Shown: positions 10,607-22,801, counted from the stretch's first letter. The stretch: DNA of 64,000 nt from Rhizopus arrhizus (GCA_024220505.1 JAKZZE010000002.1:744001-808000), one strand, 5' to 3'. The notes: a model not told the origin generated them from the letters alone. Translations and numbers: made by a program.

Positions 10607-11877
10607 TTTTTTGAAGGCTGATTTTGTGCAGATGGTTGCAAAGGAAGTTCATCATTTTGATTACTGTTGGGTTGATTACGATATCGGCTGTTGTAATTAG
10701 ATCTTTCATATCCATTATTATAGTTATTTCTGAATCTATTATTGTGTCCATTATAGTTGTTATTTCCGTTGTAGTCGATGTTTCGATTATTGTTATAACC
10801 ATTATTGCTATAATAGTTAGGGTTACTATTATTATTGTTGTTACATCTTTGATAATTGTCTTTAACGTTGGGATTGTAATTGTTGAAATTGTTATAGTTG
10901 TTGCGAGCATTGCGATTGTAAGGTCGGTTATGTTGATCATGTATATTAAATTCGTTGCGGATAGCTTGTTGAATCATATTAAGAATCTCTTGTTGATTAT
11001 TGAGATGATTATGACCGTGATGATACCTAGTTGAATGATTCACATGATATTGGGTGTCATTAGGATAACCTACTACTTCCATTGTTGACAACCGATTAAC
11101 TCCTGTTGTAACATTGGTATTGGTAGCTAGATTTCCTGATGATTTACCAAATATTTGAACATCACTGACTGGTAAAATCTGTGCAGGTCTTTCATCAATA
11201 TCTACAAGTTCAACATTATGATTATTTATGTTGTATCGACCAGTATGTGTGTTATCGTTGTGATATATCAAGGCATTGTTAATGTTTCGAGGTATGAAGG
11301 GGTTGTCGACCATGGCACTCTTACGAGGTCTATTTGCGTTCCACCATCCTTCAGAATGTGTGAGCCAGTCTTTAAAGTTCTTGGAACTGCTTTGTATACA
11401 GAAATTTTTTATTTCGTTTAGTAATCCAGCACGGAATCTGCTTTCTATCAATGCTTCATTATCAATATTGGCCAAATCGGCTGCTTCTCTTAATCTTGCA
11501 AGAAATATTTGTGGATGCTCTTGTTCTCCTTGGAACATATCATTAAATTCCATTTCATAGCTTTGTATTAGTTCCGGGGTGATATAATGATTCTTGAGTG
11601 CCTCTATTGCTTGGTCATACTTGATCTCTGGCTGTTCTTTTAAAATAACACGTTCAAAGTAGACTTTGGCAGCACGTCTTAGTTGTGATTTGAGAATGGC
11701 TATTTTTCTTGATTCTCCCTGCGTATTATTAACTGCAAGGTAGGAGTCTAGGATTTCTTGAAAATGACGGAAATCTTCTCCTTCATATCCGTAAAATTCG
11801 ATGAGTCTTGGTCTATAACCTTGTATTACGCTTTGGTTGCTGACTGAAGCCAACACGTTAGGTCCTGTAGTTGTCAT
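10603..11877 (-). CDS. Ty3-1 Gag with Asn-rich tail
   Basis: 424 residues. Residues about 20-185 look like a Ty3/retrotransposon Gag capsid domain: EFYGYEGEDFRHFQEILDSY, then FQGEQEHPQIFLARLREAA, then SRFRAGLLNEIKNF. There is no Cys-rich zinc knuckle. The C-terminal third, from about residue 290, is very Asn/Tyr/Arg-rich (NNYNNFNNYNPN, NGYNNNRN), a prion-like low-complexity tail that may replace the zinc knuckle in RNA packaging. The ORF ends at TAG directly after a frameshift heptamer. Gag forms the particle that encloses element RNA in the cytoplasm. Confidence 0.88.
   Translation of the reverse strand: MTTTGPNVLASVSNQSVIQGYRPRLIEFYGYEGEDFRHFQEILDSYLAVNNTQGESRKIAILKSQLRRAAKVYFERVILKEQPEIKYDQAIEALKNHYITPELIQSYEMEFNDMFQGEQEHPQIFLARLREAADLANIDNEALIESRFRAGLLNEIKNFCIQSSSKNFKDWLTHSEGWWNANRPRKSAMVDNPFIPRNINNALIYHNDNTHTGRYNINNHNVELVDIDERPAQILPVSDVQIFGKSSGNLATNTNVTTGVNRLSTMEVVGYPNDTQYHVNHSTRYHHGHNHLNNQQEILNMIQQAIRNEFNIHDQHNRPYNRNARNNYNNFNNYNPNVKDNYQRCNNNNNSNPNYYSNNGYNNNRNIDYNGNNNYNGHNNRFRNNYNNGYERSNYNSRYRNQPNSNQNDELPLQPSAQNQPSKN
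10606..10612 (-). promoter_or_regulatory. Putative -1 ribosomal frameshift heptamer (A AAA AAC)
   Basis: The last sense codons of gag read TCA AAA AAC and are followed at once by TAG. A AAA AAC, in the gag frame, is a canonical -1 slippery heptamer. After slippage the next codon is CTA, and the -1 frame is the one that continues into the pol linker. The position, immediately before the gag stop, is as expected for Gag-Pol production. No downstream structure was tested. Confidence 0.75.
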
Positions 11878-12032
11878 TGCTGCTAATAAGTGTTTTGAGA
11901 TTGTTGGTTCGATTTTGAGTAAATTTTTTTTGAATAAGTCTGTTGATTTCTTGATAGATTTTAAGTAGTTTTCAATTTTGATCCCTCGTAGTAATTTCTT
12001 GATTTGATTTCTTGATTTGATGTTTTATTTCG

Positions 12033-12049
12033 CCTCGTAGTGACCACCA
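12033..12049 (-). promoter_or_regulatory. Ty3-1 primer binding site for tRNA-Ile(AAU)
   Basis: Two bases inside the 5' LTR, the minus strand reads TGGTGGTCACTACGAGG. That is the exact complement of the last 17 nt of mature tRNA-Ile(AAU) with its CCA end. The matching tRNA gene is in this window at 24885-24958. This fixes both the LTR edge and the priming tRNA. Confidence 0.92.
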
Positions 12050-12051
12050 AA

Positions 12052-12273
12052 TGTGAGATTGGAGTTTATAGGGTTTATATAGTATAAAATAGGTTTGTTT
12101 TATAAGATTCTTGATGTGAGACCAAAGTTTCGTATAGAGTTTGGTTCCAAAAGTAGTAATAATTTGAATATAAGTTCGCTTGTAATAAGTGACCACCAGA
12201 TCTTGTTAAGTAGATCAAACTGTTGTGAATAAAATAAAGTAAAAAGATAAAAAAAGGGATTACAATGAAGTGT
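12052..12273 (-). repeat. Ty3-1 5' LTR, first piece
   Basis: First 222 bp of the 5' LTR (plus-strand left end, TGTGAG), up to the TGT duplicated by CACTA-1. About 20 of the first 120 bp differ from the 3' LTR, but the rest matches almost perfectly. Confidence 0.9.
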
Positions 12274-14074
12274 CACTACGGCGCAAAAAATCTCCGCATA
12301 ACACTCATTGCAGGCGCGGATTAATAAAATAAAGATGCTAAAAATGTCGAATTTAGCATAATTTGGAATAACATTGGAATAACATTGGAGTAAAACATGA
12401 TGCTACATGAACTCTCATACGCTTTCACATAACAATTTAATTGGATGAGGCAAAATTGGAGTAAAATGGAGTAAAATTGGTCTAAAGTATAACAATTTAA
12501 TTGGATGAGGCAGACATTAGCTGTTCTGTATATAAGCAGAGTATGGCTATGTTTAATCAATTATGTCCAGTAAAATGGGTAGGTTTATTATTGTATAGGG
12601 CAGTATAAATGGACAAATTTAAATGATTTAATAATACGATGCTTTATTTATTTTATTATATTATTCATTTAATATACATTTGAATAAAAAAAAAAGTAAT
12701 AACAAAAAAAAAAAAATAATAACAAATGAAAAGGAATAATAAAAGAAAAGGAATAATAAAAAAAAAAAAGGAATGCAGAATGAACAGATCCAATATAATC
12801 GTACGTCATTACTTACCTGTCCTCGACAATATTCAATGCAACCCATTTAGCAGATTTAATTACTTTCAACAATCTACATTGCAATCTATATTCAACAGAA
12901 TAATTAATATTTAAACATATGCAATTTTATTTCTATTTACCAAAATTGTTTTCCTTTTTTTTATCACATGATAGATAATTGTCTTATACAACCATTGTTA
13001 CTTTTCCTCAAGTCCGTGCGCCTATGCTTTATTGGGTTTAATAATACTCTATCATCATTGCTGTTATCGTTAATATCATCACAGTTGCTTCATACAAAAT
13101 CCACATTGCAAAATAAAACAAAGTATTAAAATCTAATAAAAAACATCAGTTAAGAAAAAAGTAACAAGCAAACAAATTATACCTTTTGTCTTGTTCAAAC
13201 ATACTATCTATACAATATGTTGTTGGTTAAGGTTCAATCTATCTGAAGCAGCATAGAGTATAATTTTACCTAATATCAACAGCATACGCAATATGAAACA
13301 ACACACCAAGCACAGTATACAAAAGCAGAGGATGAATGGTTGCGACAAACTGGTCTACAGCATGATAGAGTATTGATTATACAGCTAGGTTGCACACTAC
13401 AGATAGAGTCAGTAAGGTGTCAAGGTAAGTAGCGGAAAGGAATACAAATAATGATATAAAGAAGAGCAAGGGTTGTTGCAAGTTGTAATGTAGCCATAAC
13501 TAAGTTTTCTTTTCATTAGTGAACCATTCGTTAAAAACATCTTGTTTGACTAAAGCTCTCGCAATATTTGAAGTAAAAGAATACTAGAGCTTACTATAAG
13601 CAAAGATAAAAAGAAATGGTTAAAAGGAATACAACATCCAACAACTTCATACCCATGCAACATAATAATTGTTTTTTTTTTTTTTTTCATTTGTAATGCG
13701 TTGACTGTTTGAGCTGATTTAGTTTTAGCTATTTTGTTTTCAAAACATGGTGCATATCAGCAATAACTAAAAGGATCAAAAACTGTTAACAAAGTAGAGT
13801 AATAATGAATATACGAAAAAAAAAAAAAAAAAAGAAAAGAGCCATAAAAAAATAAAAAAATAAAATAATGCTTTAAAATCCATGCAAGTTTATTTCATAT
13901 AATTAACGTCATAGGACCAATGGCATTGAAGAATAATAACTAAGCTATATAAAAAAGTACCAACATTACCATCATGGAGATCTAGTCATGACAAGACAAT
14001 TCTAAACGACATTTAACAAACAATAGTAGAATTTATTTAACAAAAGATAAAACAATAAAAAGAAAAAGAAACAA
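12274..14074. other. Left subterminal region of CACTA-1
   Basis: No gene seen. AACAATTTAATTGGATGAGG occurs twice (12431-12450 and 12491-12510), with intervening GGAGTAAAA-type repeats, and GGAATAACATT is doubled near 12365-12385. Subterminal direct repeats are the usual transposase-binding sites of CACTA elements; here that role is inferred. The rest (12700-14070) is AT-rich with long A or T runs. Confidence 0.6.
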
Positions 14075-15199
14075 TTATATTCTTCTCTTTTTATTTTGAC
14101 GAGGAGAAGTAGGACGAGTGCCAGAACGGGTACGACCAGAAGGAGAAGGAGGGAGAGGAGAAACAGCAGAGGACGTGAAGGTAGTTGCGGAAGTTGTACT
14201 AAATTTAATAAAATTAATCGTTACAATGATAGAGTATATTTGTTTTTAAAATTAAACATACATGCTAACTTCATTGCTATTTCCTTGTTCTAATTCGCTG
14301 GAGGCATCAAGATCAGGAAGTAATTCAAGATCAAAATTTTCCTCAGGATGTATATCATCCATTTGCTCTGTTATCAAGGTGTTTGGCTCTACTACGTTAT
14401 TTGCAGCGTCTGGTTGTCGATTTTTTAACTAATATAAACATAATGATTAATTAAATGAACGGTTTTGTATAAAAAGAATACCTTTTTGTTGTAATAATTA
14501 TTGTATGACTTTCCTAACAAAATTCGAGCTCCCCAGCTGTTATTGCATCTATTTAAAGGAATATTTGCTCGTAAAGCAAGTTCTTCAAGCTCTGTGTATG
14601 CTGCATTTTTATAAACAGCAGGAATATCCTTCCATGATAGCTTGTTTTTATCGATATGAGCATCGGCAAGAAGCTTATTGCTTAAGCTCGTACAAACAAC
14701 TTGTGTGAACCTATTTAGTTGAGAGTGGTATCTTTTGGTTAATAGTGCTTTCTGATCCAATGCTTCATCAGAATCCTCTGGTTTATCTACAAGGTCCAGT
14801 GTTTCTCTTAAGAACGCGTCTATGCAGGCTGCGTTACCATGTCGCCCATCACCCAAGCTTGTTGGAAACCTTGGAACATCTCTACGAACGATGTCAAAAG
14901 CTAGTTGATTAAATTGAGGAGGTGCTGGTTGGTAAATAGCTGCTGTAATGTATTTTAAGTAAAAAACATCCCAATTAACCCACTTCCTTTTTTTTTTTTT
15001 TTTCTTTTTTTTTCTTACCTTGTAAAGCAGGATAGCTTGTAGGAGCATTTCGCTCTATCATCAGCTTCAACTCGGCCATTTGTTGTTGAACCTCATCTTT
15101 CCAGGCTTGAAATTCGCTTCTGATTTCGCTTCTGAAAGCGTCGACTGTTCTTCGATAATTTCGGATTTCGTAAACAATTTGATCAACGTTGTAAGGCAT
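14075..15199 (-). CDS. Second gene of CACTA-1: coiled-coil/NLS protein, four exons
   Basis: Proposed exons 15199-15019, 14942-14482, 14428-14262 and 14198-14075 join in frame with GT...AG introns and give 310 residues. The start is ATG at 15199. Residues 1-60 look like a coiled coil (RSEFQAWKDEVQQQMAELKL). The middle has RHGNAACIDAFLRETLDLV and LSWKDIPAVYKNAAYTELEE. An acidic segment follows, and the C-terminus is Ser/Pro/Arg-rich, ending SPRQNKKRRI, a likely nuclear localisation signal. I do not recognise the family. By position it may be the counterpart of TNPA-like accessory proteins of plant CACTA elements. Exon joins are predictions. Confidence 0.65.
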
Positions 15200-16745
15200 A
15201 GCAAAAAGATGTAAAGTTTAAAAAGTATTAGTTTGATAGAATCAAAATAAACAATGATTATATAACTGCCTAGACTTTATATACTTTTCATTGTCTATGC
15301 ATTAACGAATGTACCACGGAATTCCGACTAAATGTTACGCGGTATTTTGTTCTTGCCCTTTAATCATTTGTTCAACTAGCCAAGTGGTATCCACATCTCT
15401 ACTAATAAAATTGTTTAATGTAAACAATGTGTTTAGTTACTCTTTGATTACATTTGCAGTACGACACAGGGTAAGAAGGAGAAATATGCTACTGCTATAC
15501 TTCAAAAATAAAAGATGTAGACTGATATTAACAAAAACAGAAAAAATATGCTTTAATAATTAGCGAGCTTGTTTTATCTATATTACTTCTATAAACCCTA
15601 TTATTAATTGAAGAAAAGTATATCCTGTAAATATAATCAATTACTGTATTAAGGAGAAGTTACTTTTTTAGTTTGTAGTATGCTTGATAAAAAATATCAC
15701 CATTCCGTGTAAGATATTCATAAGAAATATCGCTTACAGATATTTTATACTATAATAGAAATTTGAAAAGAAAATTCAAAAACCATTTACATGATAATTT
15801 TAAAAGAAACATAATAATATGACATGTTCTTCTTAAAGTTGTAATCATTACATTGTGCATAAGCGGTCAATAGTCAAAGAGAAGTTTTGAGCAGCCCGTG
15901 GGAAAAGTGAAGAAACTACAGTGTGTAATTTTCTCAAAAGATAAGATTTAATGTTCTAAACTCATTTGTTTTATTGTTTTTATACCGACTTTAAACGACA
16001 TACTATAAACAACTCCAATCATTTCTAAGCTACAAGATGTCTAGGCCAACTTTGTTATTAATCTTAGATCATAATGTTCATTTACATTGTAATATTTATT
16101 ATCGGTACTCATGTTAAGAATTTAAGGAGTTGATATTTGTATATATTACTACATCAGACTATACACAGCAGTTTTAGGTGACAAATACTAACAGATTTAT
16201 TATTGTTTTTTATTTTTTTTTTAAAAAAATATAGCGAAATAAAAGAAAAATGAGCTTTTTACTTAACTCTAGCCTAGATAGCAATTGTCTCTGATACCAG
16301 CAATTCTATATTAACCTCTGCTTTTTCTATAAGTACTTGTATTTTAGTATTATATTTTCTATACTAAAGGCTATCTGCTATTTACATTTGTAAATTGTAA
16401 GATATTAACCAACGTTTGTTTACGCCCTATATTAATTTCCACGTTTTGTTTTTATTGTTTTTTTTTCTTTGGTTTTTACCTACTATGTTCCAAAAATGGC
16501 AATGCACATGTATTAGATATACGGATCATCTCTAATAATCAGCAATACCCTATACAGAACCATTGACTAATTAGGTAGATTTAGTCAACTAAAGCCAGAT
16601 AGGCATCCTCAGGAACCATAATCTTCATCTGATTTCTACAATAAATACTTCGTACTCTTATTAATTTCGATTTAAACAATAGTACACTGAGAAGTATAGA
16701 TACCTTCAATTATTATTATCTGCTCTTCATCTCTCTCTTTTTCTC

Positions 16746-16807
<62 letters not shown>

Positions 16808-16833
16808 ACCTTTGTCAAAAAATTTACTTTCCA
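15200..16833. other. AT-rich spacer between the divergent genes of CACTA-1
   Basis: No gene recognised. It is very AT-rich. A pyrimidine-only run of about 60 bp (16740-16807) lies just before the transposase ATG. As the two genes diverge from this spacer, it probably holds both promoters; no specific element was identified. Confidence 0.55.
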
Positions 16834-19800
16834 ATGTCTCAAACTACTTTTTATCCTTGTAATCTCTGCAAACGCTTTGTTGGTGCTACCTTTGCTACAT
16901 TGCAGTTGCATCAGATACGTGGTGGATGTATGTTGCAATTTATTCAAGAACATGGAGCTGGTGAACTATCACTGCAAAATTCTACTATAGAAATTACTTC
17001 ATATGATGATGAAGTTAACGATGCTGATATAAATATTGATGTAGAAGTTGGCATGGAAAGCATGTCTAATGTTAGCGTTGGATCTGTTGCTTCATCACTT
17101 GATGGTAATCAAAAATTTAGGAATTAGTGATTGTTTATCATTATTGCGTTTTGTTAACATATCACACTTTCATTGTTCTAGATAGTGCAGTGGTTTATGA
17201 GTACATTGGATCCAGCTTGCAACTCTCAGCGGTTGAAAAGGCTGCTGTTGAGCTTACTCGATTGGCTGATCAACACGGTGTTAATCGTCAGTTCAAGAGA
17301 GATATGATAAACACTATAAACAAAACGCTATTAAGCAAGATTAATGAAGATGCTCTCAATGGTAAATTAATAAACAATATAAAATTCCCCATTACCTCAA
17401 ACATAAATCCAATAGAGATTGGTGGTATGATGCCTAGTCCCGACACAGTTTCAAGATGGATATGCAGTAGTCATGATGGTTTCCAAGTTGTTTCTCATTT
17501 TGATGTTTGTCCTAATGGCTGCTTCTTATATCCAAAGGATGATGCAAATATCTTGTTCTGTACTTATGAAAGTTGTCAGCTTCCAAGATATAGAAAGCAT
17601 GATCAAGCTCTTGCCCTTCGACAAGCTGGTGTCGATTTGAATGATGATTCCTTCCCTTCTTTTGTAGCTGAACAGCAAATGGCTGTTGTGTCTGTGGGTG
17701 CTGCATTAGCACAAATGATGCTTGATGAAGACAAGAGAGAATTGTTTAAATACCGTGCCGAACAGGATTGTACACATGAAGATGGAGTGTATAGGGACAT
17801 CTTTGACGGTAAAATATATCAAGACTTTCTCTCCAATCAGCAGCAACTTTTTCAGGATGATAGTGACATTGGGATCGTCTTGTTTGTTGATGGATTTCAG
17901 CCAAAGATTCAAACGGGAAGCACATTAACAATCATCCATTGCTTGGTGATGAATTTAAGTCCTTCATACAGGTAAGTCTATTGTTATTCAGCCTAATTCT
18001 TAGATGTTAACCATTATTCTATAGGCATACTCGCCATCACATGATTACTCTGGCCATCATACCTGGTCCCTCTAAACCTGATAATATCATGTCTTTCCTA
18101 CGACCAATTGTTGACGAAATCAGAAGTCTTGGAAACAATGGTTTTCAAGTAGTAAAAGACAGCAGTCTAATATACAAAGGCAAGGTTCACTTGATGGGCC
18201 TTATGGGTGACATTCCTGGCGTTGCAGACTTAATGAATCATGCCGGCCATATGGCATACCATGGTTGTCGTATTTGTGATGTTCGGGGTGTATCAGATGG
18301 TGCAAGATACTTTCTACATAGCGGCAACATTCGATCAAAAGAAAGCCTAGTACATGGTGATCCTGTAAGTCTTTTTTTTAAAAAAAAAGTTATGGTTGCT
18401 TACAATACATCACAGAGCCATCAAATGGGGCAAGTACCAGAGCTACTCACTTCTCTTCCGACTTTCTGTGGTGTAGAATTTTTTGGACTTGATGAGATGC
18501 ATTTAATTGGCAGAGGAATTGGGCATCTTATTTTTAATATTCTTAATACCAGTTGCAATGGATCGTACATGATTGACTCAGGTTCAAGTTACAGCTTCAG
18601 ATTAAAGGATCCACTTCGAAGAGTTAATGGTATGAGTATAGTGCAGCGTCAGATGGAAGTATGTGCCTCCAAAGTTCCCCCAATATTTGAAGGTTCCTTC
18701 CATGCTTCGTTTGGTCGTTACAGAGCTGTAGATTGGCAAAATTTTCTTTGTGTGATTGTACCAAACATCGCCTTGCCATATCTAGTTGAATATGAAGCAA
18801 AGAAAGCGTTGATGCGCCTAGTGAATGGTTGTAATCTGGCACTCCGTCGAACGTTGAAGGAAGAGGATGTAAGAAGAATGGAAAGGTGAATACAAAGTAG
18901 CAGCGGTTCGTTATTATACTTTACTTACTAACAGTATTTTATCATTCAACATAGTGACGTAGAAGCATGGCACAAATATATACGTGACGAGATCAATGTC
19001 GGTAACTTATCAGTCAAAGTTTTCACAGTCAACAACCATTATTTGGGTCATCTTGGCCACATGACTAGACAGCTTGGACCCCTAAAACATTATAGCTGTA
19101 GATCAACGGAAAGGACTATAAAAGAGTTTACCAACAAAATTAAGTCCACAACAAAGCCTGGAGTTAACAGCTCCAACGTTTTGTTGAATACCATCAATCT
19201 ACAACAGTATGGTATTACTACATCTTTAACCAACAACGATCGAATGAATTTAGATCAAGGTTCTCCTGCATCGTTCATCTCCCATCCTTCAGGCAATGAT
19301 CAGTATCCACAGCTATGGGATCCTGCTGATCAAGTATATTTGTTATCAAACGGATTGATCACCCCTGACATGCGAAATCAAGATCTTGTTGTTGCGCTTC
19401 GTTCCTATTACAGGCGACTTTATGGAGATCAAAGCATCATCGATATTGAAGCTAACCCTGTTTTGTTTGCTGAACGGCTTTGGACCGACTCTATGGTCAT
19501 TTCTTCCTTGCTATATCGCAGAAAAAAAAGATTGACCACAGCAGCCGATAATTTCGTCTTATTTGAAGCTGGTCGATATCGAAGGTAAATAAGTTTATAT
19601 AAACACTAAATATAAAATTAACTAACCTTTTCCCTTTAAGCTTGAGAAAGTGCTGGTTTGTTGGAGAAGTCTACGCGTACTTTGAACATACGTATGAGAA
19701 TGAAACACGCTTTCTTGCAGTTGTAAATGTGATGAAAAATCACAAGCTCGATGAATTTAATATACCGATGGTTGAAAAGGATACAGAGCGCAAGCATTTT

Positions 19801-19947
19801 GCTGTATTGGATGTAGCAGACATCTTGGAATGCGTTGGGTTACTACAGTATTCTACAACAAAAAACAAATTCAAAATCATATGGCCGTATATGCGTTATG
19901 ATGACAAAGTTGGTGGTAGACACAATGGTATGCTTTCCGATCTTTAA
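16834..19947 (+). CDS. CACTA-1 transposase, tnp2-type, five exons
   Basis: Exons 16834-17104, 17182-17971, 18025-18885, 18955-19584 and 19641-19947 join in frame through introns of 53-77 nt with GT...AG ends, giving 952 residues. The N-terminus has a zinc-finger-like CNLCKRF...HQIRGGC. The central region has VVLFVDGFQPKIQTG-like and ITLAIIPGPSKPDNI motifs, MGDIPGVADLMNHAGHMAYH and a paired-Cys GCRICDVRG. Next are EFFGLDEMHLIGRGIGH and, further on, HYLGHLGHMTRQLGPLKHY. This order is that of tnp2/Plavaka-like transposases of fungal CACTA elements. It should cut and paste the element. No internal stop was found. Confidence 0.85.
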
Positions 19948-21964
19948 TGCCTTTTTCTTCATTTCATTTATGTAACTTTCTTTTTTTTATTTTTTTATGC
20001 TTTTATGCCTATGTCTATGATTTAATAACTTCTTTTTCCACGTTTCTTTTTTTTTTTTAATTACCATCAAAACTCCATCCAAAATATATATCTAATCTTC
20101 TCTTATGTATTGCTGTATTCACGTAAATCACTCTTCGACTATAATCCAAATAAATTCTATGCATATGTTTCTATGCTTAAAACCTTTTACAAGAAACTAC
20201 TTTTATACGTTTTGTAGCTGTAATAAAAAAAATCGTTTTAAGAGTTTTTAAACAAAGCTTCAGGTTTTGTATCTGTTAACAAGTTGCACTGCAAAATGAT
20301 ATGTTATTTGACACCTTCCATTATCTCTACAGTGTTACGTTGTTGTTAAAGGGATTTATAGCCTTATATCCAATATGCTAATCAAAATAAGATTTTTTTC
20401 ATTATGAGTACTGAACTTGTATGTTTTTTTTTTTTTTTTTTTTTCCTACCAAATAAAGACTTTTTTTTTACTAAATATTTCATAAAGCATAGGACTAAAC
20501 GGAATGTAGCTCATATTCTATAAACATACATTAGATGCAATGTATATCAACAAACGATCACTATTTACCTTAAAAAAAAGCTAATTCTTGTTAAATAATT
20601 GTAAAAACTAGATTAAGGTACAAGATAAATAATAACAGTTTAATTGTTAGCAAGTGTTTAGAATAGTAAAAATAATTACGAGCCGTAAGAATTTCGTAGC
20701 AGGATTACATGAAGAAAGAAAAGAAGTACAATCGGAAGTTTCTTGTACTTTTTGAAACGCTTGTAAGTTCTAACAACGTCATCCCAGAGCATTTGCAAAC
20801 TCGTTTTTTTTTTTTTTTTTTCTTTTATTATTATTATTTTTGAAATTCAGTTTATTTAATTCATGATTACAACAATTGTTAGTAGTCAAACAGATTGAAT
20901 TCCTTTGGCTTCAATTAAACTGACTATAACAGAGAAAAAGTATAATAACAAAGGTCAACCTACTCAAATCAATATTTTTACCCAATGAAGAAGTAATTTA
21001 TAAACAAATTACTTTATTGTATATGGTCTGAATTTGATAATAGTTTATACAACTCTTTTTTATATCTATTACGCATTTATATTCTTCAGTTTATTCCTCC
21101 ATATTTAATACAAAAAAATAAAGATTCACAACTATGACAAATTACTCTCAGTTCAATTAACATAAAAAGTTTGTAATGTAACTCGACTAGTAAAAGTATA
21201 ATGAAGCAGTACTACAATTGGATACAAAGAAAAGTTACAGCAATTAAAGCATATCTTGTTTAAATTTGCTAAAATAAATAGAACTAACGGTACAGGCGCA
21301 TTACTGACTTTTTGCCATAATGTTTACATGTCTTCTTTTTTACATTTTAAGTTTTCATTAAAAACATATCAGCTAGAGCACAAGATGTGGAAGTGGTTTA
21401 AGATACGACAATTGACAGAGGCATAAAAAAACGTAAGCTTTGTTCTTTTTTTTTATATTTTTGGCAGTAATGGAGTTATAAGTTATCTCTTTCTTTGTTG
21501 TTGCAAATTATCTATTTTAAAAACAACCACAAAATATAGTTCAAGAAAGAAACAAAAAAGAGAGTCGCAGAACATTTTTTTTTTTAAAAAAATAAAAAAT
21601 TGTACACAATCTACTTTCTTTGTAATTGCTTAAAAAACTAATGAAAAGGAATCTTTTTTTACGACCATTACAATCATAATGCAGAAAAATGCAAGTTGTG
21701 TAATATCGGTTCGTTACGTCTTTTAACAGCAAAACTCAGGTTTTATATAGTTTAAAAAGTGATTTTGCCAAGTAGATCCAGCCCATTTCAATATTTACCT
21801 GCAAAAAAAAAAAAAAAAAGTGGAGCAATAAAAATGAATGGAGCATTTAAAAAAAAATGCGGAGAACAACCAAAAAATAAACTCAAAAATACACCAGAAG
21901 CGCTGTAAAAAAATGCTGCAACGAGTATTCGTATCCTTCAAGCAGGATTCTTTGCGCCGTAGTG
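19948..21964. other. Right non-coding part of CACTA-1
   Basis: AT-rich, with several poly-T and poly-A runs of 12-19 nt. No reading frame resembles a protein. The right terminal repeat lies at its end. Short subterminal repeats are less obvious than on the left. Confidence 0.55.
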
Positions 21965-21967
21965 TGT

Positions 21968-22298
21968 ATTTGCTTCAAGGGACTTCTTGTTCTTGATATT
22001 AGATAAAATAAAAGGAAAACAAAAGAGATTTACTTTGTATGATATTTATTAAAATAATCAAAACTAAAGTAAGTAAAGTAAAACAAAAGTTAAAAGTGAA
22101 GTAAGTAAGTCAAGAGTAAGTATAAGAAATATTGAAGTTATTTATATGTTTTTGGCTTTTCTGATTATATACTGTTTTTGATGATTTTGTGGATATTCTG
22201 TATTTTTTTGTATTTTTCTGGATTTATCTGTATTCATACGTATTTGTTTGTATTTTCCTGGATTTGAATTAGTTGGAGAGAGAAAAGTCAAATGCTGC
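21968..22298 (-). repeat. Ty3-1 5' LTR, second piece (third piece 23734-23757)
   Basis: Continues the 5' LTR after CACTA-1. It stops at CTGC (22295-22298) where an LTR cluster is inserted, and CTGC recurs at 23730-23733. The last 24 bp of the LTR, ending TGTTACA, are at 23734-23757. The three pieces sum to 577 bp, equal to the other LTR. Confidence 0.88.
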
Positions 22299-22801
22299 TG
22301 TAACACAAGAACCAACTTTTTGAACGAACAAAAGGAACGATCTTTTGGTACGATCTTTTCAAACGATCCAAAAGTTAATATTGCCAATCAAATCTGACCA
22401 AACAATAACTCACCAAACAGTATAAATACTGAGGATTTATTCCTCAGGATATAAAAACTTCACTTCGATCTTTGCACTTTAAAACTTTTACTTACAAAAT
22501 CTACAACTTTATTTACTTTGTTTTTCTTTGAATAAATTTATCAATTATCCTTTTAAAAAGCTCTTTTGATATTCTATTATAATTACAAAGTCAAGTCCCT
22601 TGAAGCTAACTATCTTCATTGTATCCCTTTTTATTTTATTTTTACTTTAAACAAACCTTTTTACGAATCAAAACAAGATTGATCTACTTTACAAGATCTG
22701 GTGGTCACTATATCAAGCGAATCAAGCCAAATCCAATTCACAAAAAGTCAACTCTTATATCAATTATAACTCAAATCTCTGCTTATTTAAACCTTAACCC
22801 T
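22299..22801 (+). repeat. Plus-oriented LTR-like sequence
   Basis: Starts TGTAACACAAG and has a TATAAATACTGAGG promoter-like box near 22419. A middle part (22595-22710) is the reverse complement of the Ty3-1 LTR region, including TGGTGGTCACTA at 22699-22710. It abuts the minus-oriented copy B directly. Its right edge at about 22801 is approximate. Confidence 0.6.

Larger units (their letters stand above)
12274..21964 (+). mobile_element. CACTA-superfamily DNA transposon CACTA-1
   Basis: 9691 bp. Ends are CACTACGGCGCAAA and its reverse complement TTTGCGCCGTAGTG, with one mismatch over about 18 bp. TGT is duplicated on both sides (12271-12273 and 21965-21967), the 3-bp duplication typical of CACTA elements. 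The empty site is visible in the other LTR of Ty3-1. It carries a five-exon tnp2-type transposase on the plus strand and a four-exon gene on the minus strand, divergently arranged. Both reading frames are intact as spliced here, so this may be a recent or autonomous copy. Confidence 0.93.

Noticed and set aside
10624..11034. Plus-strand open frame of 136 codons across gag
   Set aside because: It is the complement of the Asn-rich gag tail; the Ile/Val-rich product follows from AAT/GTT codon complementarity.
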